DNA of 64,000 nt from an uncultured Collinsella sp. (GTDB lineage: Bacteria; Actinomycetota; Coriobacteriia; Coriobacteriales; Coriobacteriaceae), in NCBI GenBank assembly GCA_900541645.1, contig UQKQ01000005.1, positions 87,509 to 151,508 on the forward strand, read 5' to 3'. The notes beneath the pieces are model-generated. The model saw only the letters and a program-made list of their open reading frames with translations. It was not told the origin of the DNA and made no database searches. The position numbers and the translations under genes are program-made. Positions 25,831-34,497 of the stretch are shown here, piece by piece; within the stretch, counting starts at the first letter, position 1, and every line of letters begins with the position of its first letter.

Positions 25831-25862
25831 AAAAAACCCGGCCTTCCATGGGAAGTCCGGGT
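25831..25862 (-). terminator. Rho-independent terminator after the tRNA-Glu pair
   Basis: On the minus strand ACCCGG-a-CTTCC-CAT-GGAAG-g-CCGGGT is followed by TTTTTTATTTTC. The stem has one mismatch and a three-base loop, and the T-run is long. It lies 10 bases downstream of the second tRNA in the direction of transcription. Confidence 0.85.
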
Positions 25863-25872
25863 ATCAGATGCG

Positions 25873-25949
25873 TGGTAGCCCGTACCAGATTCGAACTGGT
25901 GATCTCCGCCTTGAGAGGGCGGCGTCCTAAACCGCTAGACGAACGGGCC
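25873..25949 (-). tRNA. tRNA-Glu (CTC)
   Basis: The minus strand begins GGCCCGTTCGTCTAGCGGTT, with a D-arm typical of tRNA-Glu. The anticodon stem-loop is CCGCC-CTCTCAA-GGCGG, giving anticodon CTC for GAG codons. The T-arm reads CACCAGTTCGAATCTGGT and the acceptor stem pairs as GGCCCGT with ACGGGCT, then A-CCA encoded in the DNA. It is identical over its full length to its upstream neighbour. Confidence 0.97.
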
Positions 25950-25971
25950 ATAAGCCTCAGCAGAAAAGAAG

Positions 25972-26048
25972 TGGTAGCCCGTACCAGATTCGAACTGGTG
26001 ATCTCCGCCTTGAGAGGGCGGCGTCCTAAACCGCTAGACGAACGGGCC
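25972..26048 (-). tRNA. tRNA-Glu (CTC), identical second copy
   Basis: Every base matches the copy at 25873-25949, including the encoded CCA. The two are separated by 22 bases and probably transcribed together, this one first. The usual companion anticodon TTC is not present here; since it can read both Glu codons it must be encoded elsewhere. Confidence 0.97.
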
Positions 26049-26175
26049 ACATGACATCTGCACTGCCGTGCTGCGAGGAAATATATTACGGGACAAAAAA
26101 CGTCAGCGCAAGAAGAAATTCCAAATTGCCGAAAAATTGTCGGCAGGTTATGGAACACACAGGTAAACTGGGTAG

Positions 26176-27570
26176 CTAATTCAAGTTGAGATGGACCAAA
26201 AGAGCTTCGCGCTCGTTGGGGATGTTGTCTTCGATCACGGCGTCGAGGGCGGAGTTGAGTAGCTGCCCCAGTTCCGGCCCGGGCTTGACTCCGGCACGAA
26301 TCAGGTCGCCGCCGTTGATGGCGAGCATCTTGAGCGTATAGGGCTCCCCCGCCTTCAGCAGCTCGTGCGCCATCGCGCGCATCTCCTCAATCGTCTCAAC
26401 GTAATAGAAGCACGACGGGGCCTTGCCGAGCGTGTCGGCACGCTTAAGATCCATGAGCTCGTCCATCAAACGCGGCGTGTCGACGCCCTCGCCCGAAAGC
26501 GCGCGCATCATATTGAGCAGGCAGGAGCGCTCGGGGCGCAGCGGCTTGTCGTGATATTTGATGAGCAGGCACACGTCGCGCACCAGGTCGTGCGAGAGCG
26601 CCAGGCGATCCATAATGACGCGCGCTTTCTTGGCGCCGAGCTCGGGATGACCGTAGAAGTGTCCGCTGCCGGCGTGATCGACCGTGAAACACTCGGGCTT
26701 GGACACATCGTGCAAAAACGCCGCCCACATAAGGCTCGACGAGGGCGCGACGCCGTCACACAGCGCGAGCTCCCCCGCCACCGTAAGCACACGGGCGATA
26801 TGCTCGTAGACGTTAAACGCATGATAGACACTGCGCTGATCAAACCCGCGACCCGCTGCCAACTCGGGCACGGCGGCGCAGATGAGCTCGGGGTAGCGCA
26901 GCATCGCGTCTCCCCCATGACCGGTCGAAAGAATGCCCTCGAGCTCAATACCCACACGCTCGCGCGCCACGGCGTCGAGCAGCGGCGCGCACTCGGCAAG
27001 CGCTCGCTTAGTCTCGGGCTCAATCATAAAGTCCAGGCGGCAGGCAAAGCGCACCGCACGCAACATGCGCAGGGCGTCCTCGTTAAAGCGACACTTGGGA
27101 TCGCCGACAGCGCGAATCAGCTTGCGCTCCAAGTCACCCTGGCCGTCGTAGCGGTCGACAAGCCCGCGCTCGGGATGCCAGGCCATGGCGTTGACGGTAA
27201 AGTCGCGGCGCGCCAGATCGTCCTCGAGCGAGGCGGCACGCTCCACACTCTGGGGATGGCGACCATCGGTGTAAAAGCCATCCAAACGGTACGTGGTGAC
27301 CTCGATACGCTCGCCATCGGAAATAGCCGTGATTCCGCCAAATTTAATGCCAGACTCCACAACCGCGATGCCGGCGGCCTCGAGCGCCGCCTTGGACTCC
27401 TGCCACAGGCCGCTACAGCACATATCAACATCGTGGCTGGGGCACCCCATCAGGGCGTCGCGCACCCAACCGCCCACGTACCAAGCCTCAAGACCAGCCG
27501 CCTCAAGCGCGCGTAGGACGCACAGGGACGCATCGGACGGTTGATTACCGTTGAGCGAAACATTGCACAT
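26176..27570 (-). CDS. cca: CCA tRNA nucleotidyltransferase / poly(A) polymerase family
   Basis: Adds or repairs the 3' CCA of tRNAs. The 464-residue class II nucleotidyltransferase has YVGGWVRDALMG, the catalytic pair in SHDVDMC, the RRDFTVNAMAW and RFNEDALRMLRAVRFA segments, and a C-terminal HD region (FLHDVSKPECF). ATG at 27570 follows AGGAGG at suitable spacing; the GTG further upstream is less likely. It lies just after the tRNA-Glu pair in the same orientation but upstream of it in the direction of transcription. Confidence 0.94.
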   Translation of the reverse strand: MCNVSLNGNQPSDASLCVLRALEAAGLEAWYVGGWVRDALMGCPSHDVDMCCSGLWQESKAALEAAGIAVVESGIKFGGITAISDGERIEVTTYRLDGFYTDGRHPQSVERAASLEDDLARRDFTVNAMAWHPERGLVDRYDGQGDLERKLIRAVGDPKCRFNEDALRMLRAVRFACRLDFMIEPETKRALAECAPLLDAVARERVGIELEGILSTGHGGDAMLRYPELICAAVPELAAGRGFDQRSVYHAFNVYEHIARVLTVAGELALCDGVAPSSSLMWAAFLHDVSKPECFTVDHAGSGHFYGHPELGAKKARVIMDRLALSHDLVRDVCLLIKYHDKPLRPERSCLLNMMRALSGEGVDTPRLMDELMDLKRADTLGKAPSCFYYVETIEEMRAMAHELLKAGEPYTLKMLAINGGDLIRAGVKPGPELGQLLNSALDAVIEDNIPNEREALLVHLNLN

Positions 27571-27705
27571 GCCTATGGCCTCCTGCACTTGTGAGCGTTA
27601 ATCGATGGTTCTCAAGAAGTCTAACAAGAAACGAGAAAGCGCGCACACGCAATCGCGTCGTCAATTCCATAAAACGAGACAGCAGACGCCATATGCGTTC
27701 AGCGA

Positions 27706-27742
27706 GCAAAAAACACCCGCCTCGGAGATCCAAAGCGGGTGT
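27706..27742 (-). terminator. Rho-independent terminator after fruK-1
   Basis: Minus strand: ACACCCGC, a 14-base loop, GCGGGTGT, then TTTTTTGC. It sits 24 bases past the stop of the phosphofructokinase gene at 27766 and separates it from cca. Confidence 0.85.
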
Positions 27743-27765
27743 TCGGCAGCGATTTTTCGATGCGG

Positions 27766-28698
27766 CTAGCAGACCTGACGAACCTCGATGTGCTTCTTAT
27801 ATTCGTCCACCTTGGCAAAGTCGCCCAGGCCCGGGCACTCGACCACGTTGGCGCCGGTGGCCATCGACAGACGGAGGGCATCCTCGACGCGCTCGGGAGC
27901 GTCGTGCCATACGGACAGGAAGGCAGCGAGCGAGGAATCGCCGGCGCACACCGTCGACAGCAGCTTGACGTCGAAGGTGCGATTGGCAAACCAGATGTGC
28001 TCGCCGTTGGAGAAGTACGCACCGGCGCCACCGAGGGTCAGCAGCACGTTCTTGGCGCCCTTAGCGTGCAGCTCGGCCATAGCGCCCTTGACGGACTCAT
28101 CGTCGCCACCGCTCACCTTAATGCCAAAGATGTCGAGCAGCTCGTCGTCATTGGGCTTGATCAGCAGCGGCTCCATGGCAATGAGGTCTGCCAGCTGATG
28201 GCTCGAGATGTCGAGGACGAACTCGGCCCCCTTGGCCTTGACGCGGCGCAGGACCTCGGCCAAGAAGCCCTCGGAAGTGTTGGGAGGCAGCGAGCCGCTG
28301 ATGACCAGGCAGGTCATGTCATCGAGCGAATCGATGAGCTCAAACATCTCCTGCTCGTTGGCCTCGTTGATGGCGGCACCGGCGTTGACCATGTTGTACT
28401 CGGTGTCGGGTCCGGCATTGAGGAACACGTTGACGCGCGTGATGCCGTCGGTCCAAACGGGCTTGACGGGCACGCCCAGGGCCTCGGCGCCCTTAACGAT
28501 AAACTCGCCCGAGAAGCCGGCGAAAAAGCCCAGGATCGTGGTGTCGACACCGTAGTGATCGAGGGTGAACGAGACGTTGAGACCCTTGCCGTTGGGCGTG
28601 TAGACGGCGTTACGGGTACGCGTGACGGTGTTGGCAGCAAGGCCGTCGCAGGCGATGTTGTAGTCAATGGCGGGATTTGCAGTGAGCGTGTAAATCAT
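27766..28698 (-). CDS. fruK: 1-phosphofructokinase (PfkB family), copy 1
   Basis: The 310-residue PfkB kinase starts IYTLTANPAIDY, the FruK/LacC-type N-terminus, and contains NGKGLNVSFTL, VISGSLPPNTSE, LLIKPNDDEL and VCAGDSSLAAFL with the catalytic aspartate. It probably phosphorylates fructose 1-phosphate made by the PTS permease encoded at 32518-34497; tagatose 6-phosphate is an alternative. It is about half identical to the copy immediately upstream. ATG at 28698 follows AAAGGAA. Confidence 0.88.
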   Translation of the reverse strand: MIYTLTANPAIDYNIACDGLAANTVTRTRNAVYTPNGKGLNVSFTLDHYGVDTTILGFFAGFSGEFIVKGAEALGVPVKPVWTDGITRVNVFLNAGPDTEYNMVNAGAAINEANEQEMFELIDSLDDMTCLVISGSLPPNTSEGFLAEVLRRVKAKGAEFVLDISSHQLADLIAMEPLLIKPNDDELLDIFGIKVSGGDDESVKGAMAELHAKGAKNVLLTLGGAGAYFSNGEHIWFANRTFDVKLLSTVCAGDSSLAAFLSVWHDAPERVEDALRLSMATGANVVECPGLGDFAKVDEYKKHIEVRQVC

Positions 28699-28827
28699 GA
28701 ATGTTCCTTTCACGAAGTAACGTGTTAATGAAAGTATATTCCACCCAACGGTAAAAGGCTAGGACAACTCGGTGAACGGTGTGGAAGCGATGAAGTACGG
28801 CAGAGCATCTCTCTCCAATAACGGAAC

Positions 28828-28859
28828 AAAAAAGGCGCCCCAGCCGAAACCGGGGCGCC
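28828..28859 (-). terminator. Rho-independent terminator after fruK-2
   Basis: Minus strand: GGCGCCCC, a ten-base loop, GGGGCGCC, then TTTTTTG. It separates the two phosphofructokinase genes, so each may have its own transcript. Confidence 0.88.
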
Positions 28860-28887
28860 GCATGCGCACGAATATGTCGCGTTTCGA

Positions 28888-29820
28888 TTACTGACGATCG
28901 AGCTTGCGGACAGCAACGCGCTTGCTGTACTCGTCGACGTGACCGAAGTCGCCGATGCCGACGGACTCGGCAACGTTGGCGCCGGTGGCCATAGCGAGCT
29001 TCATGGCCTCCTCGACGTTGTCGCGATCCCTGTACCACTTGTGCAGGAACGCAGCGAGGGTGCAGTCGCCGGCGCAGACAGAAGAAACCAGCTTGATGTT
29101 GAACTCACGCTTGGCGTACCAAATATCCTCGCCGTTGGAGAAGTAAGCGTCGCCGCGGCTACCACGGGTGAGCAGCACGTTCTGAACGCCAGCGTCGTGA
29201 GCCATCTTCATGGCAACGCGGACCTCGTCGTCGGTGTCGACCGGCACGCCGAAGATGGCCTTCATCTCGTGATGGTTCGGCTTGATGAGCAGCGGCTTCT
29301 TGTGAGCGAGCTCCTTGAGCTTGTCGGAGGACAGGTCCAGGACGACGTCGGCGCCACGAGCCTGAGCGTGCTCCATGACCTGAGCCAGGAAGTCGGGCGT
29401 AGCTTTGGGAGGCACGGAGCCGGAAACGATCAGGCACTCGAGATCGCCCGCGGTGTCCAGGATGTTGTAGAGCTCCTCCTGGTGCTGCGGCGTAATAGGA
29501 GCACCCGGGTTCAGGATGCCGTACTCGTGCTGGCCATCGTTGACGTAGGTGTTAATGCGCGTGATACCGTCGGTCCAGACCGGGCGGCAGAGGCAACCCA
29601 GGTTCATGACCTCCTCGACGATGAACTTGCCCGTGAAGCCAGCGAAGAAGCCGAGCGCGACGGTGTCGACGCCCATCTTCTTAAAGGCGAAGGACACGTC
29701 GAGGCCCTTGCCGTTAGCCGTGTAGCTGGCCGAGCCGGTGCGGACGTTCTCGTCGGGCTCGAGCGGAGAGCTCGAAACCGTCATGTCGACAGCCGGGTTA
29801 GCGGTTAGCGTGTAGAACAT
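28888..29820 (-). CDS. 1-phosphofructokinase-like PfkB kinase, copy 2
   Basis: A second 310-residue PfkB protein, paralogous to the one downstream. Motifs are FYTLTANPAVDM, NGKGLDVSFAF, IVSGSVPPKATP, LLIKPNHHEM and VCAGDCTLAAFL with the catalytic aspartate. The pair probably arose by tandem duplication. The regions that touch the sugar phosphate (GITRINTYVN, versus GITRVNVFLN in copy 1) differ slightly, so the substrates may have diverged. Upstream lies ptsI on the same strand with a 74-base gap. Confidence 0.86.
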   Translation of the reverse strand: MFYTLTANPAVDMTVSSSPLEPDENVRTGSASYTANGKGLDVSFAFKKMGVDTVALGFFAGFTGKFIVEEVMNLGCLCRPVWTDGITRINTYVNDGQHEYGILNPGAPITPQHQEELYNILDTAGDLECLIVSGSVPPKATPDFLAQVMEHAQARGADVVLDLSSDKLKELAHKKPLLIKPNHHEMKAIFGVPVDTDDEVRVAMKMAHDAGVQNVLLTRGSRGDAYFSNGEDIWYAKREFNIKLVSSVCAGDCTLAAFLHKWYRDRDNVEEAMKLAMATGANVAESVGIGDFGHVDEYSKRVAVRKLDRQ

Positions 29821-29894
29821 TTACAGTACCCCCTGTATATGTGAGGGCCGCGTGGCCGGCCCATTCCAACCACGCGGTTACCTCTGATACCAAA

Positions 29895-31598
29895 TTAGCG
29901 AGCTGCGGACTCGAGCAGTGCCTTGACCTCGGCGGCGGTGTTGCAGGCGAGTGCCTTCTCGGCGAGCTCGTCGCACTCGGCCTTGGTCCACTGGCTGATG
30001 GTCTTGCGGGCGCGCAGGATCGACGGAGCGCTCATCGAGAACTCCTCCAGGCCCCAGCTGATCAGCAGCGGCTCGAGCAGCGGATCGGCAGCGGCCTCGC
30101 CGCACATACCGACCATGATGCCGGCCTTCACGCCGCTCTCGATGATGTTCTTGAGCGAGCGGAGCACGGCGGGATAGTAAACCTGGTACAGGTTGGAGAT
30201 GGTGTCGTTACCACGGTCGGCGCACATGGTGTAGCCGATCAGGTCGTTGGTGCCGATGGAGAAGAAGTCGGCGACCTCGGCAAGACGGTCTGCGAGCAGC
30301 GAAGCGGCGGGCGTCTCGACCATGATGCCGACCTCGATGTTCTCGTTGAACTTGCGACCCTCTTCGGTCAGCTCGGCCTTGCACTGCTCGACGAGCTCCT
30401 TGACAGCCAAGACCTCCTCGACGCAGGTGACGAGCGGGATCATGATCTTGACGTCACCGAAGGCGCTAGCGCGCAGCAGAGCGCGGAGCTGGACCTTGTA
30501 CTGGTCGGGATTGGCCAGGCAGTAACGCACGGCGCGGAAGCCCATGAAGGGGTTATCTTCCTTGACCATGTGCAGATACGGAATCTCCTTGTCGCCGCCA
30601 ACATCGAGCGTGCGGATGATGACCGGAGCACCCTTGAGCGCGCTGGCGACCTTACGGTAGGCGTTGAACTGCTCCTCCTCGGAAGGAAGCTCAGCAGAGT
30701 CCATGAACAGGAACTCGGAACGGAACAGGCCGATAGCCTCGGCGTCGTGATCGAGCGCGTTGGGCACGTCATCGGGGTTACCGATGTTGCAGGCGATGAT
30801 CTTCTTGATGCCATCGGCAGTCACGGACGGCTTGCCGCGGAAGGCCTCGAGGGCTGCCTTCTCGGCAGCGAAGGCCTCGGCCTTGGCGGTGTAGGCAGCG
30901 AGCGTCTCCTCGTCGGGATCGGCCTCGACGATACCCTTGCCGCCGTCGACGACAACGGTCATACCGTTGCGCAGCGCGGTGCAGCTGTTGGAAACCGAAA
31001 GGACAGCCGGGATCTCGAGGGCGCGCGCAATGATCGCGGAGTGCGACGTGCGGCCACCGGTCTCGGTGACGATACCGGCAACGTGGGCCTTATCGATCGT
31101 GGCGGTCATGGACGGCGTAAGGTCGTGCACGACAACGACGGTGTTCTCGGGCAGGACGGAGAGGTCGACGACCTCCTTGCCCAGCAGCTCGGCCAGAATA
31201 CCGGTGCGGATGTCGGCGATGTCGGCCGCGCGCAGACGGAACATCTCGTCGTCCATGGACAGGAACATGTTCTCGAACATGGTCGAGGTGTCCATGAGCG
31301 CCTGCTCGGCGCAGGTACCGCCGTCAATGGCGGCGTTGATGGCGTCGGTCATGCCCGGGTCCTGAGCCAGGACAATGTGTCCGCTCATGATCTCGGCCTC
31401 GGCCTCGCCCACCGTCTCCTTCATGTGGTCGGCCTGAGCCTGGGTCTTCTCGCAGAAGACCGAAAGAGCGGACTGATAGCGCTCCTTCTCTGCTGCCGAA
31501 TCAGCAACCTCGTGCGGCTCAAACGTCAAGTCGGGATCGACGGCGACCATGACGGTGCCGATACCGATGCCCTCGGAAGCGTTGACTCCCTGATACAT
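29895..31598 (-). CDS. ptsI: PTS phosphoenolpyruvate-protein phosphotransferase (Enzyme I)
   Basis: Enzyme I takes phosphate from PEP onto a histidine and passes it to HPr. The 567-residue protein has the active-site histidine in TGGRTSHSAIIAR near residue 190, the PEP-binding GLFRSEFLFMD near 295, and the C-terminal MVETPAA and GTNDLIGYTMCADR segments. Two close ATGs exist (31604 and 31598); the GAGAGGA site is spaced better for 31598. ptsH is upstream, with a hairpin in the gap. Confidence 0.95.
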   Translation of the reverse strand: MYQGVNASEGIGIGTVMVAVDPDLTFEPHEVADSAAEKERYQSALSVFCEKTQAQADHMKETVGEAEAEIMSGHIVLAQDPGMTDAINAAIDGGTCAEQALMDTSTMFENMFLSMDDEMFRLRAADIADIRTGILAELLGKEVVDLSVLPENTVVVVHDLTPSMTATIDKAHVAGIVTETGGRTSHSAIIARALEIPAVLSVSNSCTALRNGMTVVVDGGKGIVEADPDEETLAAYTAKAEAFAAEKAALEAFRGKPSVTADGIKKIIACNIGNPDDVPNALDHDAEAIGLFRSEFLFMDSAELPSEEEQFNAYRKVASALKGAPVIIRTLDVGGDKEIPYLHMVKEDNPFMGFRAVRYCLANPDQYKVQLRALLRASAFGDVKIMIPLVTCVEEVLAVKELVEQCKAELTEEGRKFNENIEVGIMVETPAASLLADRLAEVADFFSIGTNDLIGYTMCADRGNDTISNLYQVYYPAVLRSLKNIIESGVKAGIMVGMCGEAAADPLLEPLLISWGLEEFSMSAPSILRARKTISQWTKAECDELAEKALACNTAAEVKALLESAAR

Positions 31599-31650
31599 TC
31601 CCATTCCTCTCTCCGTGTCATGTGATAAAGCGTTTTGCCATATCCATGAC

Positions 31651-31686
31651 AAAAGAGCGCAGCTACCTTACAACAGGTCACTGCGC
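31651..31686 (-). terminator. Hairpin in the ptsH-ptsI gap (candidate attenuator)
   Basis: Minus strand: GCGCAG-tg-ACCT-loop-AGGT-ag-CTGCGC then TCTTTTG. The short, interrupted T-run suggests partial termination, which would make HPr more abundant than Enzyme I, a common need in PTS operons. It could also be an RNA-processing stem. Confidence 0.6.
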
Positions 31687-31731
31687 CCCCAAATATGAAC
31701 TTAGTTGTTCAACATGCGACCCGTTTGAGTT

Positions 31732-31995
31732 CTACTCGCCAAGACCGCTCTTGATGAGCTCGATGGCAGCAGCCAGAGCCTCGGCCTCGTCAGCGCCGTC
31801 GCACTTGACCTCGACCTCGGTGCCGCAGGGGATACCAGCAGCCATGAGGGCCATCGGGGACTTGCCGTTGACCTCCTTCTCGGGGGTGACGACCGTCACG
31901 TCACAGGCGTACTTGCCCATGGTGGAGGCGAACAGACCAGCCGGACGCATGTGCAGACCCTGAGGATTAACGAGGGTAGCCTTCTCAGAAACCAT
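31732..31995 (-). CDS. ptsH: PTS phosphocarrier protein HPr
   Basis: The 87-residue protein carries phosphate from Enzyme I to the sugar-specific EIIA domains. The active-site histidine lies in NPQGLHMRPAG; the usual wording is GLHARPA, so Met replaces Ala next to the site. The regulatory serine region reads VNGKSPMALM, matching the HPr(Ser46) site used for carbon catabolite control in Gram-positive bacteria. ATG at 31995 follows AAAAAGGAG; the longer frame upstream is leader sequence. Confidence 0.94.
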   Translation of the reverse strand: MVSEKATLVNPQGLHMRPAGLFASTMGKYACDVTVVTPEKEVNGKSPMALMAAGIPCGTEVEVKCDGADEAEALAAAIELIKSGLGE

Positions 31996-32132
31996 AATTG
32001 ACTCCTTTTTGTGTTTAACCCCTGTCATGCATGTGGCAGGAGTCAGATTCACGACGTTGTTTATATTAACTCACATCAAACGGTTTTTCATTGTGTTTCA
32101 CACGAATTGTTGGACAGATGTCGTATCCCTGC

Positions 32133-32261
32133 GCTCGCCCGCCGGACGGGGCGATTAAGTTTGCTGCTCTACAGTCCTGCGCAAGACGGAAAGCACATTA
32201 AGTGCTTTCCTTTGCGTGCGGAACTCGCGACAAACTTAATCGCCCCGTCCGGCGGGCGAGC
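32133..32261. repeat. 129-bp element with perfect 31-bp inverted terminal arms
   Basis: Left arm 32133-32163 and right arm 32231-32261 are exact reverse complements (starting GCTCGCCCGCCGG). The interior also pairs: a perfect GGAAAGCAC-ATTAA-GTGCTTTCC hairpin sits at the centre, with partly matched sides between. The whole element can fold as one long rod. It lies between the ptsH promoter region and the fruA terminator and encodes no protein. It could be a MITE-like insertion, a structured RNA or a binding site. No target-site duplication is obvious. Confidence 0.85.
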
Positions 32262-32364
32262 TGCGGAAACTCGGTCGGTCCAGAGCGATATCGTGCGAAC
32301 GGAATTCTGGCTGATGATCTGTTCGCGACAAGGACTCGACAGGCGGCCCCCTCTATGCCCTTTT

Positions 32365-32437
32365 ATAAGTTGCGGTGAAATAGGGACTGAATTATGGGTT
32401 GAATCGTTTAAACAGTCCCTATTTCACCGCAACTTAT
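32365..32437. repeat. Dispersed palindromic element, copy 2
   Basis: Perfect 25-base arms (32365-32389 and 32413-32437) reading ATAAGTTGCGGTGAAATAGG outward, with a 23-base AT-rich loop. The outer arms match the element at 1573-1641; the loops differ. It sits 104 bases from the 129-bp inverted repeat and just past the fruA terminator. Confidence 0.85.
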
Positions 32438-32445
32438 TTGGGGAT

Positions 32446-32481
32446 GAAAAAGGCGGAGGCCCTGGAGAGGGACTCCGCCTT
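32446..32481 (-). terminator. Rho-independent terminator after the fructose PTS gene
   Basis: Minus strand: AAGGCGGAGtCCCT, a short loop, AGGGcCTCCGCCTT, then TTTTCATC. It lies 37 bases downstream of the EIIBCA stop and uncouples that gene from ptsH. Confidence 0.85.
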
Positions 32482-32517
32482 ATATACAGGGGGCGATGTT
32501 ATTCGCGGGCTGGGGGA

Positions 32518-34497
32518 TTAGACCAGGCGGGCGTTGATCGTCTTGGCGATCTCGGCGGCGTCGGTGGAACCCTTGACGGTGGCACGGAAGTCCTCGTCCA
32601 TGAGCGCCTCGGCGACCTTGGACAGGATCTTGAGGTGCGTGGTGCCAGCCTGGGCACCCGGGATGAGCAGGGCGATAGCCACGTTAACGGGAGCGCCGTC
32701 CATGGTGTCCCAACCGGTCACGCCGGACTCGTCCTTAACGACGATGACGGCAGCCTCGGTAATGGCGTCGGACTTGGCATGCGGGATGGCGAAGCCCTCC
32801 ATCATGCCCGTGGTGCCCTCGGCCTCGCGAGCCAGGAAGGCGTTCATCACGGCGTCGGCGTCGCTGGCGATACCTGCCTTGACGGCCTGGTTGGAAACGA
32901 AGCTCAGAGCCTCGTCACGAGAAGCGAAGTCCTCGGCGACAAAGACATTCTCGACCTTCACGAAGTCGGCAGCCTCGGCCTTGGGGGCCTCGACGGGCTT
33001 GGCTGCAGGAGCGGCCTTCTGGTTCTTCTCGAAGTCGTACTTCTTGAAGGCTACGAACAGGATGCCACCGACCACAGCGCCGACGAGGATCGCGAGGACC
33101 CACAGCGGACCGTTCTCGACAACGGGCAGGACCAGGAAGCCACCGTGAGGCGCCGGATCGTGAACGTTGAACATAATGGTCAGGATCGAGGCGATAGAAG
33201 AACCGAGCATCATGATGGGCATGACGGGCCAGATGTTCTTGGTCATGAACGGAATGGCGCCCTCGGTGATGTGGGTGCAACCAAGGATGAGGTTGACGAC
33301 ACCGGCGTCGTGATCCTCCTGGCTGAAGTACTTCTTGCCGACAACGACGGCAAAGGTGGTAATCAGAGGCGGAACGATGCAGGCGGCGGAGACGGCAGCC
33401 ATGAAGTTGGTGCCGAAGTTGTAGGTATCGGTGCCAACACCGGCGGCCAAAGCCTCGGTGAGCATAGCGGTACCGGTGACGTAAGCAGCCTTGTTGACCG
33501 GGCCGCCCATGTCAAAGGCGCACATGCAGCCAATGGCAAGACCCAGTACAACGGCGCCAGAGGCGGACAGGCCCTTGAGGAAGTCCATCATGGCGGTGTT
33601 GATGGCAGCCATGGGGCCGGAAATGCCGAGCATGACCAGGCCGACGATAGCCGTCGAGAACAGCGGGTACAGGAAGATAGCCTTGAGGCCGTCCAGGTTC
33701 TTGGGCAGACCGGCAAAGACCTTCTCGAGCAGCAGGATGACATAACCGGCGAGGAAGCCACCGACGATGCCGCCCAGGAAGCCGAAGCCCACGCCGGCGC
33801 CACCGGCGTCGATCATGCCGGTCTCGGCGTTAACAGGCAGGCCCTGGATGGCGATCATGCCGGCAACAAAGCCGGGGACGAGCGCCGGGCGCTTGCCGAT
33901 GGACTCGGCGATGTAGGCGGAAAGCACCGGAACCATGAGGTTCATGGCGATGCCGCCGATGATCTTGAGCATCGCAGCAAAGCTGTTGTAGTCAGACGCC
34001 GTCGAATCGAAGGACGTAATGCCCCACAGGAACGAAACGGCGGTCAGAACACCACCGGCAACGACGAAGACCAGCATGTGGCTGACGCCGTTCATGAGGT
34101 GCTTGTAGATGATGTGGCCGATGGACTCCTTCTCCTCGACCTCGTCCTCGACATCGGCAGCGGCTGCAACCGTGCTGTCGCCCTTGGCGGCGAGCGCGCG
34201 GTCAATCAGCTTACCGGCGGCCTCAACGGACAGGGCCTTGGAAACACCAACGGAAACCATGGGCTTACCGGCGAAACGCTCAGCCTGGACATCCTTGTCG
34301 GCTGCGACGACGACGGCCTTGGCACCAGCGATCTCACTCTTGGTGAGCTCGTTCTCGACACCGACCTGGCCATGAGTCTCGACCTTAATGGTCAGACCGC
34401 GCTCGGCAGCTGCCTTCTCCAGCGCCTCCTTCGCCATGAAGGTGTGCGCAATGCCGGTCGGGCAACCGGTCGCGGCGATGATGTCAAACTTAGCCAT
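32518..34497 (-). CDS. fruA: PTS fructose transporter, fused EIIB-EIIC-EIIA
   Basis: Imports and phosphorylates fructose to fructose 1-phosphate. Domain order in the 659 residues: EIIB (about 1-100) with the phospho-cysteine in IIAATGCPTGIAHT, EIIC (about 120-465) with many membrane segments and the GCTHITEGAIPF motif, a Lys/Ala/Pro-rich linker, and EIIA (about 510-655) with the phospho-histidine in FAIPHAKSDAI. ATG at 34497 follows a GGAGGGA site. It is divergent from the RpiR gene, whose product probably controls it, and its product feeds the FruK enzymes. Confidence 0.94.
   Translation of the reverse strand: MAKFDIIAATGCPTGIAHTFMAKEALEKAAAERGLTIKVETHGQVGVENELTKSEIAGAKAVVVAADKDVQAERFAGKPMVSVGVSKALSVEAAGKLIDRALAAKGDSTVAAAADVEDEVEEKESIGHIIYKHLMNGVSHMLVFVVAGGVLTAVSFLWGITSFDSTASDYNSFAAMLKIIGGIAMNLMVPVLSAYIAESIGKRPALVPGFVAGMIAIQGLPVNAETGMIDAGGAGVGFGFLGGIVGGFLAGYVILLLEKVFAGLPKNLDGLKAIFLYPLFSTAIVGLVMLGISGPMAAINTAMMDFLKGLSASGAVVLGLAIGCMCAFDMGGPVNKAAYVTGTAMLTEALAAGVGTDTYNFGTNFMAAVSAACIVPPLITTFAVVVGKKYFSQEDHDAGVVNLILGCTHITEGAIPFMTKNIWPVMPIMMLGSSIASILTIMFNVHDPAPHGGFLVLPVVENGPLWVLAILVGAVVGGILFVAFKKYDFEKNQKAAPAAKPVEAPKAEAADFVKVENVFVAEDFASRDEALSFVSNQAVKAGIASDADAVMNAFLAREAEGTTGMMEGFAIPHAKSDAITEAAVIVVKDESGVTGWDTMDGAPVNVAIALLIPGAQAGTTHLKILSKVAEALMDEDFRATVKGSTDAAEIAKTINARLV

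Noticed and set aside
25866..26051. A direct repeat pair that might be a CRISPR or phage attachment site
   Set aside because: The repeated unit is a complete tRNA-Glu gene; there is no spacer series, integrase or truncated tRNA end.
29841..31625. A 594-codon open frame on the plus strand opposite ptsI
   Set aside because: Mirror of Enzyme I codons, without a ribosome site or family motifs.
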